From Streptomycetaceae bacterium (GTDB lineage: Bacteria > Actinomycetota > Actinomycetes > Nanopelagicales > Nanopelagicaceae): a DNA stretch of 48,598 bases. Position numbers and translations under genes: made by a program. The notes below the pieces were generated by a model. That model worked only from the letters and a program-made list of their open reading frames with translations, searched no databases and was not told where the DNA came from. Numbering within the stretch: position 1 is the stretch's first letter; each line of letters opens with the position of its first letter. Location: positions 1 to 48,598 of the forward strand of contig QYPG01000026.1 of assembly GCA_007279945.1 (NCBI GenBank), in the 5' to 3' direction. Below, piece by piece: positions 1-8,816 of the stretch.

Positions 1-49
1 CATCATCGACGCCAGTATCGACATCTAGAATCATTGAAGTTTTATTCAT
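1..49 (-). CDS. Nucleoside hydrolase, N-terminal fragment (runs off left edge)
   Basis: Only the first 16 codons lie in the window. The peptide reads MNKTSMILDVDTGVDD, which matches the N-terminal Asp-rich Ca2+-binding motif (DxDxGxDD) of inosine/uridine-preferring nucleoside hydrolases. These enzymes cleave the N-glycosidic bond of ribonucleosides to give a base and free ribose. The start is ATG at 49-47, with a second Met at codon 6. The gene diverges from a ribokinase that could phosphorylate the released ribose, and the nearby genes are nucleoside transport and salvage, which supports the call. A -10-like TAGGCT (62-57) ends 7 nt before the ATG, suggesting a leaderless mRNA. The rest of the protein cannot be seen, so the exact subfamily is unknown. 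Confidence 0.68.
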   Translation of the reverse strand, partial: MNKTSMILDVDTGVDD

Positions 50-52
50 ACC

Positions 53-65
53 CGATAGCCTATCG
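53..65. promoter_or_regulatory. 13-bp perfect palindrome holding two divergent -10 boxes
   Basis: CGATAG-C-CTATCG is a perfect inverted repeat lying in the 18 bp between two divergent ATGs (49 and 68). On the + strand TAGCCT (56-61) ends 6 nt before the ribokinase ATG, with a candidate -35 TTGAAG at 34-39 (16-bp spacer). On the - strand TAGGCT (62-57) ends 7 nt before the nucleoside hydrolase ATG. Both promoters would give leaderless mRNAs, and a repressor bound here would cover both. The operator role is inferred. Confidence 0.5.
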
Positions 66-67
66 CC

Positions 68-964
68 ATGAGTAAATCAGTTATAGCTGTCGTTGGAAGC
101 GCCATGATGGATCTCACGGCCTATGCCGATACTCTTCCCGAAGCTGGTCAGACATTACTCGGCCAGCTTTTTACAACTGGTTTCGGCGGGAAAGGTGCTA
201 ACCAAGCAGTTATCGCCGCACATTGTGGGGCCGACGTTCACTTTATCGGCAAGTTGGGGCGTGACTTATTCGGTGATTCAATAGCAGCTAATTTTTCAAC
301 CGTTGGAATAAACACTGACTCGCTTGAGCGTGGTGAAAATCCAACCGGTGTTGCCCATATATGGGTAGATGGCCATGGCGAAAATCGAATCATAATTATT
401 CCTGGAGCAAATCATGACATTGAAATCTCTCAGGCAAAAAAAGCAATCCAATCGATCCCTGATTTATCTGTAGTGATCGCTCAATGTGAGATCAAGCAAG
501 ATGTCACTCTTGCAGCCTTCACTGCAGCTAAGGCACGAGGGTGCACAACAATTCTAAACCCTGCCCCTTTCGAAGCTGTCAGTGATGAATTACTTTCAGT
601 TACTGATTGGTTAATTCCTAATGAGACTGAGTTCAAGGCGCTGACACAGACTGACGCTCACGATGAGAAAAACCTTGTCAGTTTTAGAGTGGGTAAGTGC
701 TCAATTGTGACTTTAGGTTCACAAGGCGCGGTTTTAATAAGTGCAAAAGGAGAATTAACTCGCGTGAGTGCACCTCCTGTGAAGGCAGTTGATACGACTG
801 GAGCCGGAGATGCCTTTGTCGGTACTTTCGCTTTTGGCTTAGCTAGTGGGATGTCTGAAGAGAATGCAATGGCTCTTGGAATAAAAGTTGCATCCTTTAG
901 TGTCACAAGAAAAGGTGCTCAGTCTTCTTATCCTTCTCAGGCTGAGATTAAAACACTTTCATAG
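68..964 (+). CDS. rbsK: Ribokinase / PfkB-family sugar kinase
   Basis: The 298-aa protein has the usual length for a PfkB-family kinase. It carries the N-terminal substrate-binding motif FGGKGANQ (residues 39-46) typical of ribokinases and the C-terminal anion-hole/catalytic motif DTTGAGDAF (242-250), where D248 is the likely catalytic base. The expected reaction is ATP-dependent phosphorylation of ribose to ribose-5-phosphate in the cytoplasm. It diverges from a nucleoside hydrolase, whose product would be ribose, and lies beside a nucleoside transport operon, so ribose from nucleosides is the likely substrate. No Shine-Dalgarno is seen; a TAGCCT hexamer 6 nt before the ATG suggests leaderless translation. 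Its 3' end overlaps the convergent P450 gene by 28 bp. Another PfkB substrate, such as deoxyribose or a nucleoside, cannot be excluded. Confidence 0.82.
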   Translation: MSKSVIAVVGSAMMDLTAYADTLPEAGQTLLGQLFTTGFGGKGANQAVIAAHCGADVHFIGKLGRDLFGDSIAANFSTVGINTDSLERGENPTGVAHIWVDGHGENRIIIIPGANHDIEISQAKKAIQSIPDLSVVIAQCEIKQDVTLAAFTAAKARGCTTILNPAPFEAVSDELLSVTDWLIPNETEFKALTQTDAHDEKNLVSFRVGKCSIVTLGSQGAVLISAKGELTRVSAPPVKAVDTTGAGDAFVGTFAFGLASGMSEENAMALGIKVASFSVTRKGAQSSYPSQAEIKTLS

Positions 965-2121
965 CCTCGTAGAACAAATGTAGGTCTGCGAATTGGTTGG
1001 CTAGCTAACTGCATAGTTGGATACTTTTCCCATAACGCAGGCAGAGAAACACTCATCTCGAGACGTGCTAGCGGGGCTCCGATACAAAAATGGATTCCTG
1101 CGCCAAAACCAATATGTGGATTGGGATCACGTATTAGATCCATTTCATCAGCTGAATCAAATACCGAACTATCACGATTAGCAGCCCCGATAAGGGCGGC
1201 AATTTTCTGACCCGCCAATATTTCTACCTCTCCCACGTGGGTATCTCTCGTCGCTGTCCGCTCAAAAAGCTGCAGTGGGGCATCAAAACGCATGAACTCC
1301 TCAAGCGCAGTAGCGGTAATCGCGCGTGGGTTTTCGCGCAGCAGCTTAACTTGATCAGGGCGTTGCAGAGCAGCAACCATTCCATTACCAAAAGCATTCA
1401 CACTCGCTTCATGACCGGCATTGAGAAGCAAAATGCACGTTGCAACTAATTCATGGGAGTTAAGTTTCTCGCCATTTTCTTCGACCATCGCTAAATCAGT
1501 AATTAAATCAATACCCGGACTCTTCTTACGGTGTTCTGCTAAATCACGAACATAGGAGGCGAACTCACCGGCGGCCACTTGGGCATCTTGTTGGTACTGC
1601 AGTGAAGGATTAACCTCATACATTTTTACAATTGCCTGTGACCATGGGCGCAACAAGTGTTCTTCTGACTCTGGAAAGCCTAACAAATCAGCGATTATCT
1701 TTACGGGCAAAGGTTCAGCGTAATCTGCTATTAAATCAAAGGTTTGTCCAGCCTTAACTTTTACATCAATATCATCAAGTAACCTGTGTGTAATTCGCTC
1801 GATGGCAGGACGCATGCCTTCAATCTTTTGGCGGTTAAATGCTTTAGCAACTAGAGATCGCAAACGCGTGTGCTTAGGTGGTTCGCTATCCAAAATGGAA
1901 TCTGAGTGTAGCCAATTAAAAGTTTCCCATTCAAACTCTGGTTGCTTGTCAATGAAGATCCGACCTAAAGACTTATTTCTAAAAACATCGTTAGCATCAC
2001 CGTGGACAGCAGCTAGGAACATATTCATATCTTCATGCCAGACAGGTTTACCAAAACTTCTCAGTTCGGCTAGCCCTGAGTATGGATCTGCTACAAAAGC
2101 TGCGTCGTTAAAATCGATCAT
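937..2121 (-). CDS. Cytochrome P450 (bacterial class I type)
   Basis: The 394-aa soluble protein has all P450 landmarks: an I-helix motif around residues 235-240 (AGHEAS), ExxR at 275-278 (EFMR), a PERF-like segment near R288, and the heme-binding loop FGAGIHFCIG at 339-348 with C346 as the axial thiolate. It would be a heme monooxygenase needing an external ferredoxin and reductase, neither of which is encoded here. The conserved I-helix Thr after the acidic residue is Ala (A239), followed by Ser240; a comparable substitution is known in EryF-type P450s that use substrate-assisted proton delivery. The start codon shares one base with the adenosine deaminase stop (TAATG), so translation is probably coupled and this is the last gene of the nucleoside operon. 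The substrate is unknown. Confidence 0.9.
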   Translation of the reverse strand: MIDFNDAAFVADPYSGLAELRSFGKPVWHEDMNMFLAAVHGDANDVFRNKSLGRIFIDKQPEFEWETFNWLHSDSILDSEPPKHTRLRSLVAKAFNRQKIEGMRPAIERITHRLLDDIDVKVKAGQTFDLIADYAEPLPVKIIADLLGFPESEEHLLRPWSQAIVKMYEVNPSLQYQQDAQVAAGEFASYVRDLAEHRKKSPGIDLITDLAMVEENGEKLNSHELVATCILLLNAGHEASVNAFGNGMVAALQRPDQVKLLRENPRAITATALEEFMRFDAPLQLFERTATRDTHVGEVEILAGQKIAALIGAANRDSSVFDSADEMDLIRDPNPHIGFGAGIHFCIGAPLARLEMSVSLPALWEKYPTMQLASQPIRRPTFVLRGYESVLISA

Positions 2122-3215
2122 TATTCCGAAGAGATTTTCGCATAACCAGGCTTAATGATGCTATCTATAATCTTTAAGCGGTCAGGGTATGGGATAAATG
2201 CGCTCTTCATCGCATTAATGGTGATGCGCTGTAGCTCGGCAAAATCCCAATTAAAAGCCTTCACTGCTTCGCGCATCTCAAGACTCATTGATGTCTGACT
2301 CATGAGGCGATTATCGGTATTTAGAGTTACTCGAAAACGTAGACGGGCTAGAGCGCCGATTGGGTGCTCGGCGTAGCTTTTTGCCGCTCCAGTCTGCAGA
2401 TTCGACGTCGGGCAAAGCTCCAATGGAATTCGTCGATCACGAACATAGGATGCTAATTGGCCTAGCTTGGGCTCTGGACCAGAAAAATCAATGTCATCAA
2501 TGATGCGAACACCATGACCTAAACGCTCAGCACCACAGATTTGAATTGCTTCCCAGATAGATGGAATTCCATAGGCTTCACCAGCGTGAATCGTGTAATG
2601 CGCATCTTCTTTACGTAAGTAATCAAAACTCTCTTTTTGATCACTGGGCGGAAAACCATCTTCAGGTCCAGCAATATCAAAACCAACAACACCTTGTCCT
2701 CGATATTTAACAACTAATTCGGCAACTTCTTGTGAGTTCTTATTCTGGCGCATTCCACATAGAAGTGAAAAGACCGAGATTGTTAAACCTTCAACTGCAG
2801 CATCGGCTACACCTAATCGGTATCCCTCAATAGTCGCTTCGACAACATCAGACATAGTTAGACCTTGCTCAGTAAAGAGTTCAGGTGCTCCGCGAACTTC
2901 GGCATAAACAACACCGTCACGAGCAAGATCTAGTGCGCACTCACGAGCCACGCGAATAATATCTTCACGGCGTTGCATGACTGCAATGGTGTGTGAAAAA
3001 GTCTCCAAGTAACGCACAAGTGAGCCTGAATCACATGATTCGCGGAACCAGGTTGCAAGCTCCTTGGCATCATGCGTTGGCAGTGCGGTGTAGCCGATCT
3101 CTTGTGCAATATCAATGATTGTTTGAGGACGAAGTCCACCATCTAAGTGATCATGAAGTAAAACTTTAGGAACGCGCTTAATTTGATCTGCCGTTGGAAT
3201 GCTATTCATTGCCAT
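2121..3215 (-). CDS. add: Adenosine deaminase
   Basis: This 364-aa protein fits the adenosine/AMP deaminase family. It has the zinc-binding H21-x-H23 in the LLHDHLDGG segment, HAGE at 210-213 with the catalytic Glu, a metal or substrate His in GHG (about 234), and the C-terminal NTD motif (D301, here NTDNR rather than the more usual NTDDP). It converts (deoxy)adenosine to (deoxy)inosine in the cytoplasm, making a substrate for hydrolases or phosphorylases. An AAGGGAAC sequence upstream serves as ribosome binding site; M1 and M3 are both possible starts. It lies 12 bp after deoA and overlaps the P450 start by 1 base, in an operon fed by a nucleoside ABC transporter. Confidence 0.93.
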   Translation of the reverse strand: MAMNSIPTADQIKRVPKVLLHDHLDGGLRPQTIIDIAQEIGYTALPTHDAKELATWFRESCDSGSLVRYLETFSHTIAVMQRREDIIRVARECALDLARDGVVYAEVRGAPELFTEQGLTMSDVVEATIEGYRLGVADAAVEGLTISVFSLLCGMRQNKNSQEVAELVVKYRGQGVVGFDIAGPEDGFPPSDQKESFDYLRKEDAHYTIHAGEAYGIPSIWEAIQICGAERLGHGVRIIDDIDFSGPEPKLGQLASYVRDRRIPLELCPTSNLQTGAAKSYAEHPIGALARLRFRVTLNTDNRLMSQTSMSLEMREAVKAFNWDFAELQRITINAMKSAFIPYPDRLKIIDSIIKPGYAKISSE

Positions 3216-3227
3216 TGTTGGGTTCCC

Positions 3228-4532
3228 TTAATCAACGATTCGTTCAATTACTAATGGCAATCTATCTACTTTTCCATTGATAGGTAAATCACCAATAATT
3301 ACGCTATCAATAAGTGCTTCCTGTGCGCGAACAAAAGCTGCCGGAGTATCTGTATGCAAAGTGAACAATGGCGCTCCAGCCTTGATGAGCGCACCTGGTT
3401 TAGCGTGTATTTCAATGCCGGCACCTGCCTGAACTGCTTCTCCTTGCCGAGTTCGCCCTGCGCCAAGTCTCCATGCGGCAAGACCCACTGCCATCGCATC
3501 CATACCTAACACCGTGCCCGACGTCTGCGCAGTTATGACTAAATTTTCCTTGGCTACGGGAAGCGTGGCATCTGGATCACCACCTTGCGCACTAATCATT
3601 CGGCGCCATACATCCATGGCTTTACCGTTTTTCAGAGCCTCAGCTGGATCAGCTCCTTTGATTCCTGCGATCTCTAACATTTCGCGCGCAAGTAAAACAG
3701 TGAGCTCAACAATGTCAGATGGTCCACCACCTGCAAGCACTTCAACTGATTCGCGAACTTCTAAAGCATTACCTGCAGTTAATCCGAGTGGAACATCCAT
3801 TGCAGTAACGAGAGCTACGGTCTTTACCCCAGCACGTTTTCCTAGACCCACCATAACGTGGGCTAATTCAGCGGCCTTAGCTGGATCACTCATAAATGCA
3901 CCTGCACCGGTTTTAACATCGAGTACTAAAGCACTCGTACCCTCGGCAATCTTTTTGCTCATAATTGAAGATGCAATCAGTGGAATCGCTTCAACAGTTG
4001 CAGTGACATCACGCAATGCATAGAGTTTTTTATCGGCTGGTGCTAGGCCAGCTCCTGCTGCACAAATTACTGCACCCACATCTTGTAAAACTTTTAACAT
4101 CTCATCATTTGACAAAGATGCACGCCATCCTGGAATCGACTCTAACTTATCTAACGTTCCACCCGTATGTCCAAGGCCTCGACCTGATAACTGCGGAACA
4201 GCGGCGCCACATGCTGCCACTAATGGTGCAAGTGGCAAGGTAATTTTGTCGCCGACTCCCCCAGTTGAATGCTTATCTACTGTAGGACGAGAAAGTGTTG
4301 ACCAGTTCATGCGTTCACCGCTGCTGATCATGGCATCGGTCCACCGTGAGATTTCACGTGATTCCATACCGTTGAGCAAAATAGCCATCAATAATGCTGA
4401 CATCTGTTCGTCAGCTACTGCACCCCGTGTGTAAGCATCAATAATCCAGTCAATCTGAGGATCACTTAGAGAATGCCGATCACGTTTTGCAGCGATGATT
4501 TCAGTAGCGGAGAAGGCTTCTATCGATGACAT
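3228..4532 (-). CDS. deoA: Thymidine (pyrimidine-nucleoside) phosphorylase
   Basis: This 434-aa protein contains the thymidine/pyrimidine phosphorylase signature at residues 116-131 (SGRGLGHTGGTLDKLE) preceded by the phosphate-binding segment KHSTGGVGDK (87-96). It splits thymidine or deoxyuridine, and possibly uridine, with phosphate to give a free base and (deoxy)ribose-1-phosphate. The three-domain length is standard. It follows cytidine deaminase with no spacer (TAA then ATG) and precedes adenosine deaminase, so deaminated pyrimidine nucleosides go straight to phosphorolysis. The sequence does not separate a strict thymidine phosphorylase from a broader pyrimidine-nucleoside phosphorylase. 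Confidence 0.93.
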   Translation of the reverse strand: MSSIEAFSATEIIAAKRDRHSLSDPQIDWIIDAYTRGAVADEQMSALLMAILLNGMESREISRWTDAMISSGERMNWSTLSRPTVDKHSTGGVGDKITLPLAPLVAACGAAVPQLSGRGLGHTGGTLDKLESIPGWRASLSNDEMLKVLQDVGAVICAAGAGLAPADKKLYALRDVTATVEAIPLIASSIMSKKIAEGTSALVLDVKTGAGAFMSDPAKAAELAHVMVGLGKRAGVKTVALVTAMDVPLGLTAGNALEVRESVEVLAGGGPSDIVELTVLLAREMLEIAGIKGADPAEALKNGKAMDVWRRMISAQGGDPDATLPVAKENLVITAQTSGTVLGMDAMAVGLAAWRLGAGRTRQGEAVQAGAGIEIHAKPGALIKAGAPLFTLHTDTPAAFVRAQEALIDSVIIGDLPINGKVDRLPLVIERIVD

Positions 4533-4934
4533 TTACCGCTCGTTACGGTCTAAATCATCTGGACCAAAGGCCCACGGCAACATAGTGGCCATAGTCTGTG
4601 CCCCATCATCAGTCATCAAGAGTGCGTTAGCTCCGCCGTGTTCAAATAATAATTGTCGGCATCGACCACATGGTGCTAAATAATTTCCTTGTCCATCGAC
4701 GCAGAGGATAGCCACTAAACGTCCACCACCAGATGCAATCAGATTTGAAACTAGTCCGCACTCGGCGCATAGCCCTAAACCGTAACTAGCATTTTCAACG
4801 TTGCAGCCCGAAACGATTCGACCATCATTTACGAGGGCTGCAACACCTACTGGAAATTTTGAATATGGGGCGTAAGCTGTTTTCATCGCAGCAACTGCTG
4901 AAGTGCGAAGTTGATCCCAATTGATCTCGCTCAT
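4533..4934 (-). CDS. cdd: Cytidine deaminase
   Basis: This 133-aa protein is a small homotetrameric-type cytidine deaminase. The zinc and catalytic motifs are CAE at residues 56-58 (C56 ligand, E58 proton shuttle) and PCGRC at 88-92 (C89 and C92 ligands). The substrate-binding segment GCNVENASYG lies just before the first motif. It converts cytidine and deoxycytidine to uridine and deoxyuridine for deoA. It overlaps the upstream permease gene by 4 bases (ATGA) and abuts deoA, so all three are probably translated from one mRNA. Confidence 0.95.
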   Translation of the reverse strand: MSEINWDQLRTSAVAAMKTAYAPYSKFPVGVAALVNDGRIVSGCNVENASYGLGLCAECGLVSNLIASGGGRLVAILCVDGQGNYLAPCGRCRQLLFEHGGANALLMTDDGAQTMATMLPWAFGPDDLDRNER

Positions 4935-6169
4935 CGCATTCCACCGCGGCGGTATGGAATACCGTCAGCTGCCGGCATACGTAATCGTTGAGATGCAACG
5001 GCCATTACAAGAAGTGTTGTGATGTATGGAGTCATTGTTACTAACTGACCAGGTAGTTCATCAACTGCTAAGAAGTACCACAGTGACAAAGCGGCAAATC
5101 CTAAAGTAAGTCCCGCCTTGAGTAACTTACCTTTACGCAGATCGCGTACAACTAAGAAACCTAAAATTAAGACAATCAAAAGAATAAGTGCATGAATTGA
5201 AGCTGAATCTCGTAGTTGCAGAGCATCTGCAAAACCAAACAATCCTGCGCCCATTAAGATTCCACCTGGTCGATAGTTTCCAAAGAGAAGTGCGGCAAGA
5301 CCAATGTATCCACGGCCAGCAACTTGATTCTCTTGATAATGATTTGCGGCCACGATTGCTAAGAAGCCTCCGCCTAAGCCAGCAAGTGCACCAGACATCA
5401 ATACTCCGGCATATTTCATTGCATACACATTGACACCAAGTGATTCGGCGGCGATTGGTGCTTCTCCAGCACTACGGAGGCGTAGACCAAAGGAGGTCTT
5501 CCAGAGAATAAATAACGACAGTGGTACTAAGATTATTGCAACCATAGTTACATACGAGAGATCTCCAGTTATGCCGCGCAGAATTGCCGCTAGATCAGAG
5601 ATGAAAAACCAGTGTTTATGGGCGATTGAGCCAAGTAAATCAGGGCTTTTCCAACCAAAGTACGTTCCACCCGATAAAACAGGAAGACCATTCATTCCAA
5701 TTGAAGTTACATCGGGCGACTGCGAAGGCCCTAACCATGCGCCACTCTTGTACAAAATTGTAGACATGTATCGAACTAGTCCAGCAGCAATAATATTAAT
5801 TGCTACACCCGATACAACATGATCGACGCCAAAAGTAATCGTTGCAATTGCGTGAAGAAGGGCCCCAGTCGCTCCAAATGCAATAGCAGCTAATAAGCCT
5901 ATCCATGGTCCGTGCTTGGTACCAATCATTCCTCCGGCCCAAGCACCCATAATCATCATGCCCTCTAGACCGATGTTTACTACACCTGATCGTTCAGAGA
6001 AAAGTCCACCGAGACCAGCTAAAAAGATTGGCACCGAAAGCAATAGTGCAGCCGAAGCAGTTCCAATGCTAGTTAAATCCGATGCACCGGTTATTTGGCG
6101 CACTATAGACAAAATTAAAACTACTGCAAAAGCATTGACTAATAGCTTTGGGAACTTCATCAACTTCAT
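4931..6169 (-). CDS. Nucleoside ABC transporter permease (NupQ/YufQ-like)
   Basis: This 412-aa polytopic membrane protein belongs to the BPD_transp_2 permease family used by ribose- and nucleoside-type ABC importers. It has about ten hydrophobic segments and the family stretch GLEGMMIMGAWAG in the N-terminal half, with FGLRLRSAGEAPIAAESLG as the cytoplasmic coupling region. It should form half of the membrane channel with the next permease. It overlaps both neighbours by ATGA junctions. The C-terminal tail after residue 360 has extra hydrophobic segments, making it somewhat longer than the partner. Nucleoside specificity is inferred from the BMP binding protein and the catabolic genes in the operon. 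Confidence 0.9.
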   Translation of the reverse strand: MKLMKFPKLLVNAFAVVLILSIVRQITGASDLTSIGTASAALLLSVPIFLAGLGGLFSERSGVVNIGLEGMMIMGAWAGGMIGTKHGPWIGLLAAIAFGATGALLHAIATITFGVDHVVSGVAINIIAAGLVRYMSTILYKSGAWLGPSQSPDVTSIGMNGLPVLSGGTYFGWKSPDLLGSIAHKHWFFISDLAAILRGITGDLSYVTMVAIILVPLSLFILWKTSFGLRLRSAGEAPIAAESLGVNVYAMKYAGVLMSGALAGLGGGFLAIVAANHYQENQVAGRGYIGLAALLFGNYRPGGILMGAGLFGFADALQLRDSASIHALILLIVLILGFLVVRDLRKGKLLKAGLTLGFAALSLWYFLAVDELPGQLVTMTPYITTLLVMAVASQRLRMPAADGIPYRRGGMR

Positions 6170-7269
6170 GCTTCGACCGCCTTAGCAAGCTCTTTGCTCT
6201 GCAGAGTGAGTTTGTACCTACGAACAACTTCATAGGCAATCACTGATGAAAGTAAAATCGATCCTTGCATAATCACGTATGTCTCGGGTGCAATATCAAT
6301 AAGTTCAAGAGAACGTGAGCTGACTTCTAAGAATCCAAAGAGCAGCGCACTTATCGCCATGCCTACTGCATTGTTTCGGCCTAAGAGAGCTACGGCAATC
6401 GCAGAGAAGCCAATTCCCGTACGAAAGCCCATATTAAATGCGTGTGTTTCACCAAGTACTGCGGGAAGACCTGCGAGCCCAGCAATGGCACCGGAAGCGG
6501 CGAGAGCCACAAAGGTCATGCGCTTTGAATTAACTCCACTGACTCGTGCAGCGATTGGATTTGCACCTGATGCACGAAGTTCGAAACCAAAACGCGTGCG
6601 ACTGATAACAAACCAGAAAACAATTCCTAAAACAATGGCAAAAATGAGCATTCCGTAAACTCCACCACCAGGTTGGTCTTTAATGCCGATTTTGTTTAAA
6701 ATCGGCATTAAATCAGGTATTTGACCTGACGCTGGGAGAGTTTTAGTTGATAAGTTGTTTGAATTTGTGGTGGTATCTACAAAGTGATTGGCAAGTAAAT
6801 ATGAGGAAAGACCACCGGCCAAACTATTAAGCATAATTGTGGAGATAACTTCACTCACACCGCGCTTTACTTTGAGATAACCAGCAATTGCCGCCCAGAG
6901 TCCGCCAATACTCATTGCAATAATCATGATAATTAAAATATGCATCACGGGTGGTAAAACAAACATGGCACCAAAGTATGCACCGAATAGAGCACCTAAA
7001 CGTAACTGACCTTCAACGCCGATATTAAATAAGCCAGCCCGAAAAGTTATTGCGATAGCGATAGCTGCTATGTAATAAGGCGTGGCCGTGTTAAGTGCCT
7101 GCATTAAAGATCCAGATTCGGTTCCAAAATCCCACATTGTCTTGTATGCATCAATAGGAGATTTGTGCGTTGCTAAGACAGCTAAGCTCGAGATAAAGAT
7201 TGAAACTACCGCAGCAGCAAGTGGTGCTGCAATAGCAAGAAGAAAAGATGAGAGTTTGACCTTCTTCAT
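6166..7269 (-). CDS. Nucleoside ABC transporter permease (NupP/YufP-like)
   Basis: This 367-aa integral membrane protein is the second permease of the importer. It shows the BPD_transp_2 features NIGVEGQLRLGALFGAYFG in the first half and the coupling segment FGFELRASGANPIAARVSG in the second, the same cytoplasmic motif seen in its partner. Strong hydrophobic segments begin near residue 10 and recur through the protein. It overlaps the ATPase gene by 4 bases upstream and the other permease by 4 bases downstream, so stoichiometric synthesis is likely. The assignment to nucleosides rather than simple sugars rests on gene context. Confidence 0.9.
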   Translation of the reverse strand: MKKVKLSSFLLAIAAPLAAAVVSIFISSLAVLATHKSPIDAYKTMWDFGTESGSLMQALNTATPYYIAAIAIAITFRAGLFNIGVEGQLRLGALFGAYFGAMFVLPPVMHILIIMIIAMSIGGLWAAIAGYLKVKRGVSEVISTIMLNSLAGGLSSYLLANHFVDTTTNSNNLSTKTLPASGQIPDLMPILNKIGIKDQPGGGVYGMLIFAIVLGIVFWFVISRTRFGFELRASGANPIAARVSGVNSKRMTFVALAASGAIAGLAGLPAVLGETHAFNMGFRTGIGFSAIAVALLGRNNAVGMAISALLFGFLEVSSRSLELIDIAPETYVIMQGSILLSSVIAYEVVRRYKLTLQSKELAKAVEA

Positions 7270-8771
7270 GCTGCACCCGTCATCGCTGAGCCAAGTTGTT
7301 CCGGTGAGGTCTTAGCAGGATCAATCTGCGCCGTGATCACTCCGCGCAACATAACCAGAAGGTGATCGGACATGCCGATGAGCTCTTCTAAATCTGCAGA
7401 AATTAAAACAATTGCCATTCCTTTTTCGCGCGCCCGGCGAAGCTCTTCCCAAATTGCACCTTGTGCGCCGACGTCAACGCCACGTGTTGGATGAGATGCC
7501 ACTAATAACGCTGGGGCTTTACTCATCTCTCGGCCAATAATAAATTTCTGTTGATTTCCGCCGGATAACGCTGCAGCTAAAGTCTCTGGACCAGGAGCGC
7601 GAACATCAAACTCTTTCATGATCCGCTTAGTGTCAGCGATAGTTGATTTCTTATCCAAAACAAAGCCACGCATCACTGGTTTAGCGCGCTGATGACCCAA
7701 TATGCGGTTCTCCCACAATGGTGAGTTCATCATTAATCCTTGACGTTGACGATCTTCAGGAATAAAGCCGATACCCAAATCATGGCGTTGGGCCACGCTG
7801 GCATCGTCAATTGATTCACCATTAAATGCGATGGAACCCGTGTAATCGCGTAGACCCAAGATAGCTTCAACAAGCTCGGCCTGACCATTGCCCTCAACGC
7901 CTGCGATTCCAACGACCTCACCTGCATGTAAGTTAAAAGAGATATTAGATATTAGATCACGGCTACCTGTGGCCGTGGGAATACTTACATGTGATAGTGA
8001 CAGAGTAACGTGATCGCGACGCGTCACTCCATGGGTAGTTGGTTGAGGTAATTCGCTACCAACCATCAGCTCGGCCAGTTGGCGAGCAGTTACATCCTTT
8101 GACTTAACCTCAGCAACGGTGGAGCCTTGACGGACAACCGTAACGTCATCGGCAACGCGTAAGACTTCATCTAACTTATGAGAAATAAAAATAATTGCCA
8201 TTCCTTGAGCACGTAAACCTTGCAAAGCGGCAAATAGATCATCCACTTCTTGTGGAACCAAGACCGCAGTTGGTTCATCGAAGATCAGGATGCGAGCACC
8301 ACGATAGAGAACTTTCAGAATCTCTACACGTTGACGCTGACCAACACCAAGCTCTTCAACTAAAACATCTGGATCGATTTCAAGGCCGTACTGAGCGGCC
8401 ATCTCTGTAATCTTTTTACGGGCTGCCTTAAAATCAATTGTTACTCCGTGAGTGGGCTCAGAGCCTAAAATAATATTCTCTAAAACCGTAAAATTATCAG
8501 CCAACATAAAGTGTTGGTGCACCATACCGATACTGGCTTCAATGGCATCATTTGGATTTTTAAAGTGCACTGATTGACCATTAACTAAGATTTCGCCACT
8601 ATCTGGGCGCTGCATGCCATACAAAATCTTCATTACTGTGGATTTACCAGCGCCATTTTCACCGACTAATGCGTGAACTGTACCTGTTTCTACGCTCATT
8701 GAGACATCTTTATTAGCGACGACCCCTGGAAAGCGCTTAGAGATGTGTCGTAGTTCTACCGCTACCGACAC
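7266..8771 (-). CDS. Nucleoside ABC transporter ATP-binding protein, two tandem ATPase domains (NupO/YufO-like)
   Basis: This 501-aa protein has two fused ABC domains. The first has a full Walker A (GENGAGKST, 37-45) and Walker B (ILIFDEPTAVL). The second has a degenerate P-loop (GVEGNGQAE) but a good signature (LSGGNQQKF) and the ASHPTRGVDVGAQ segment, as is normal for the RbsA/NupO class. It powers nucleoside import with the two downstream permeases. The start is GTG, preceded by AAGGAG with 7-nt spacing. It begins 107 bp after the binding-protein gene; a strong hairpin in between probably lowers its expression relative to the binding protein. Confidence 0.93.
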   Translation of the reverse strand: MSVAVELRHISKRFPGVVANKDVSMSVETGTVHALVGENGAGKSTVMKILYGMQRPDSGEILVNGQSVHFKNPNDAIEASIGMVHQHFMLADNFTVLENIILGSEPTHGVTIDFKAARKKITEMAAQYGLEIDPDVLVEELGVGQRQRVEILKVLYRGARILIFDEPTAVLVPQEVDDLFAALQGLRAQGMAIIFISHKLDEVLRVADDVTVVRQGSTVAEVKSKDVTARQLAELMVGSELPQPTTHGVTRRDHVTLSLSHVSIPTATGSRDLISNISFNLHAGEVVGIAGVEGNGQAELVEAILGLRDYTGSIAFNGESIDDASVAQRHDLGIGFIPEDRQRQGLMMNSPLWENRILGHQRAKPVMRGFVLDKKSTIADTKRIMKEFDVRAPGPETLAAALSGGNQQKFIIGREMSKAPALLVASHPTRGVDVGAQGAIWEELRRAREKGMAIVLISADLEELIGMSDHLLVMLRGVITAQIDPAKTSPEQLGSAMTGAA

Positions 8772-8816
8772 TGTGACTCTCCTTTAATCTAGTTATTTGC
8801 TTAGTAAATAAAAACA

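Noticed and set aside
3514-4023. 169-codon open frame opposite deoA
   Set aside because: Shadow of the deoA frame with Ser/Ala/Pro bias and no recognisable motif.
7266-8771. Broken second ATPase domain in the nucleoside ABC protein
   Set aside because: The degenerate P-loop and ASHPTRGVD form are normal for the RbsA/NupO class.
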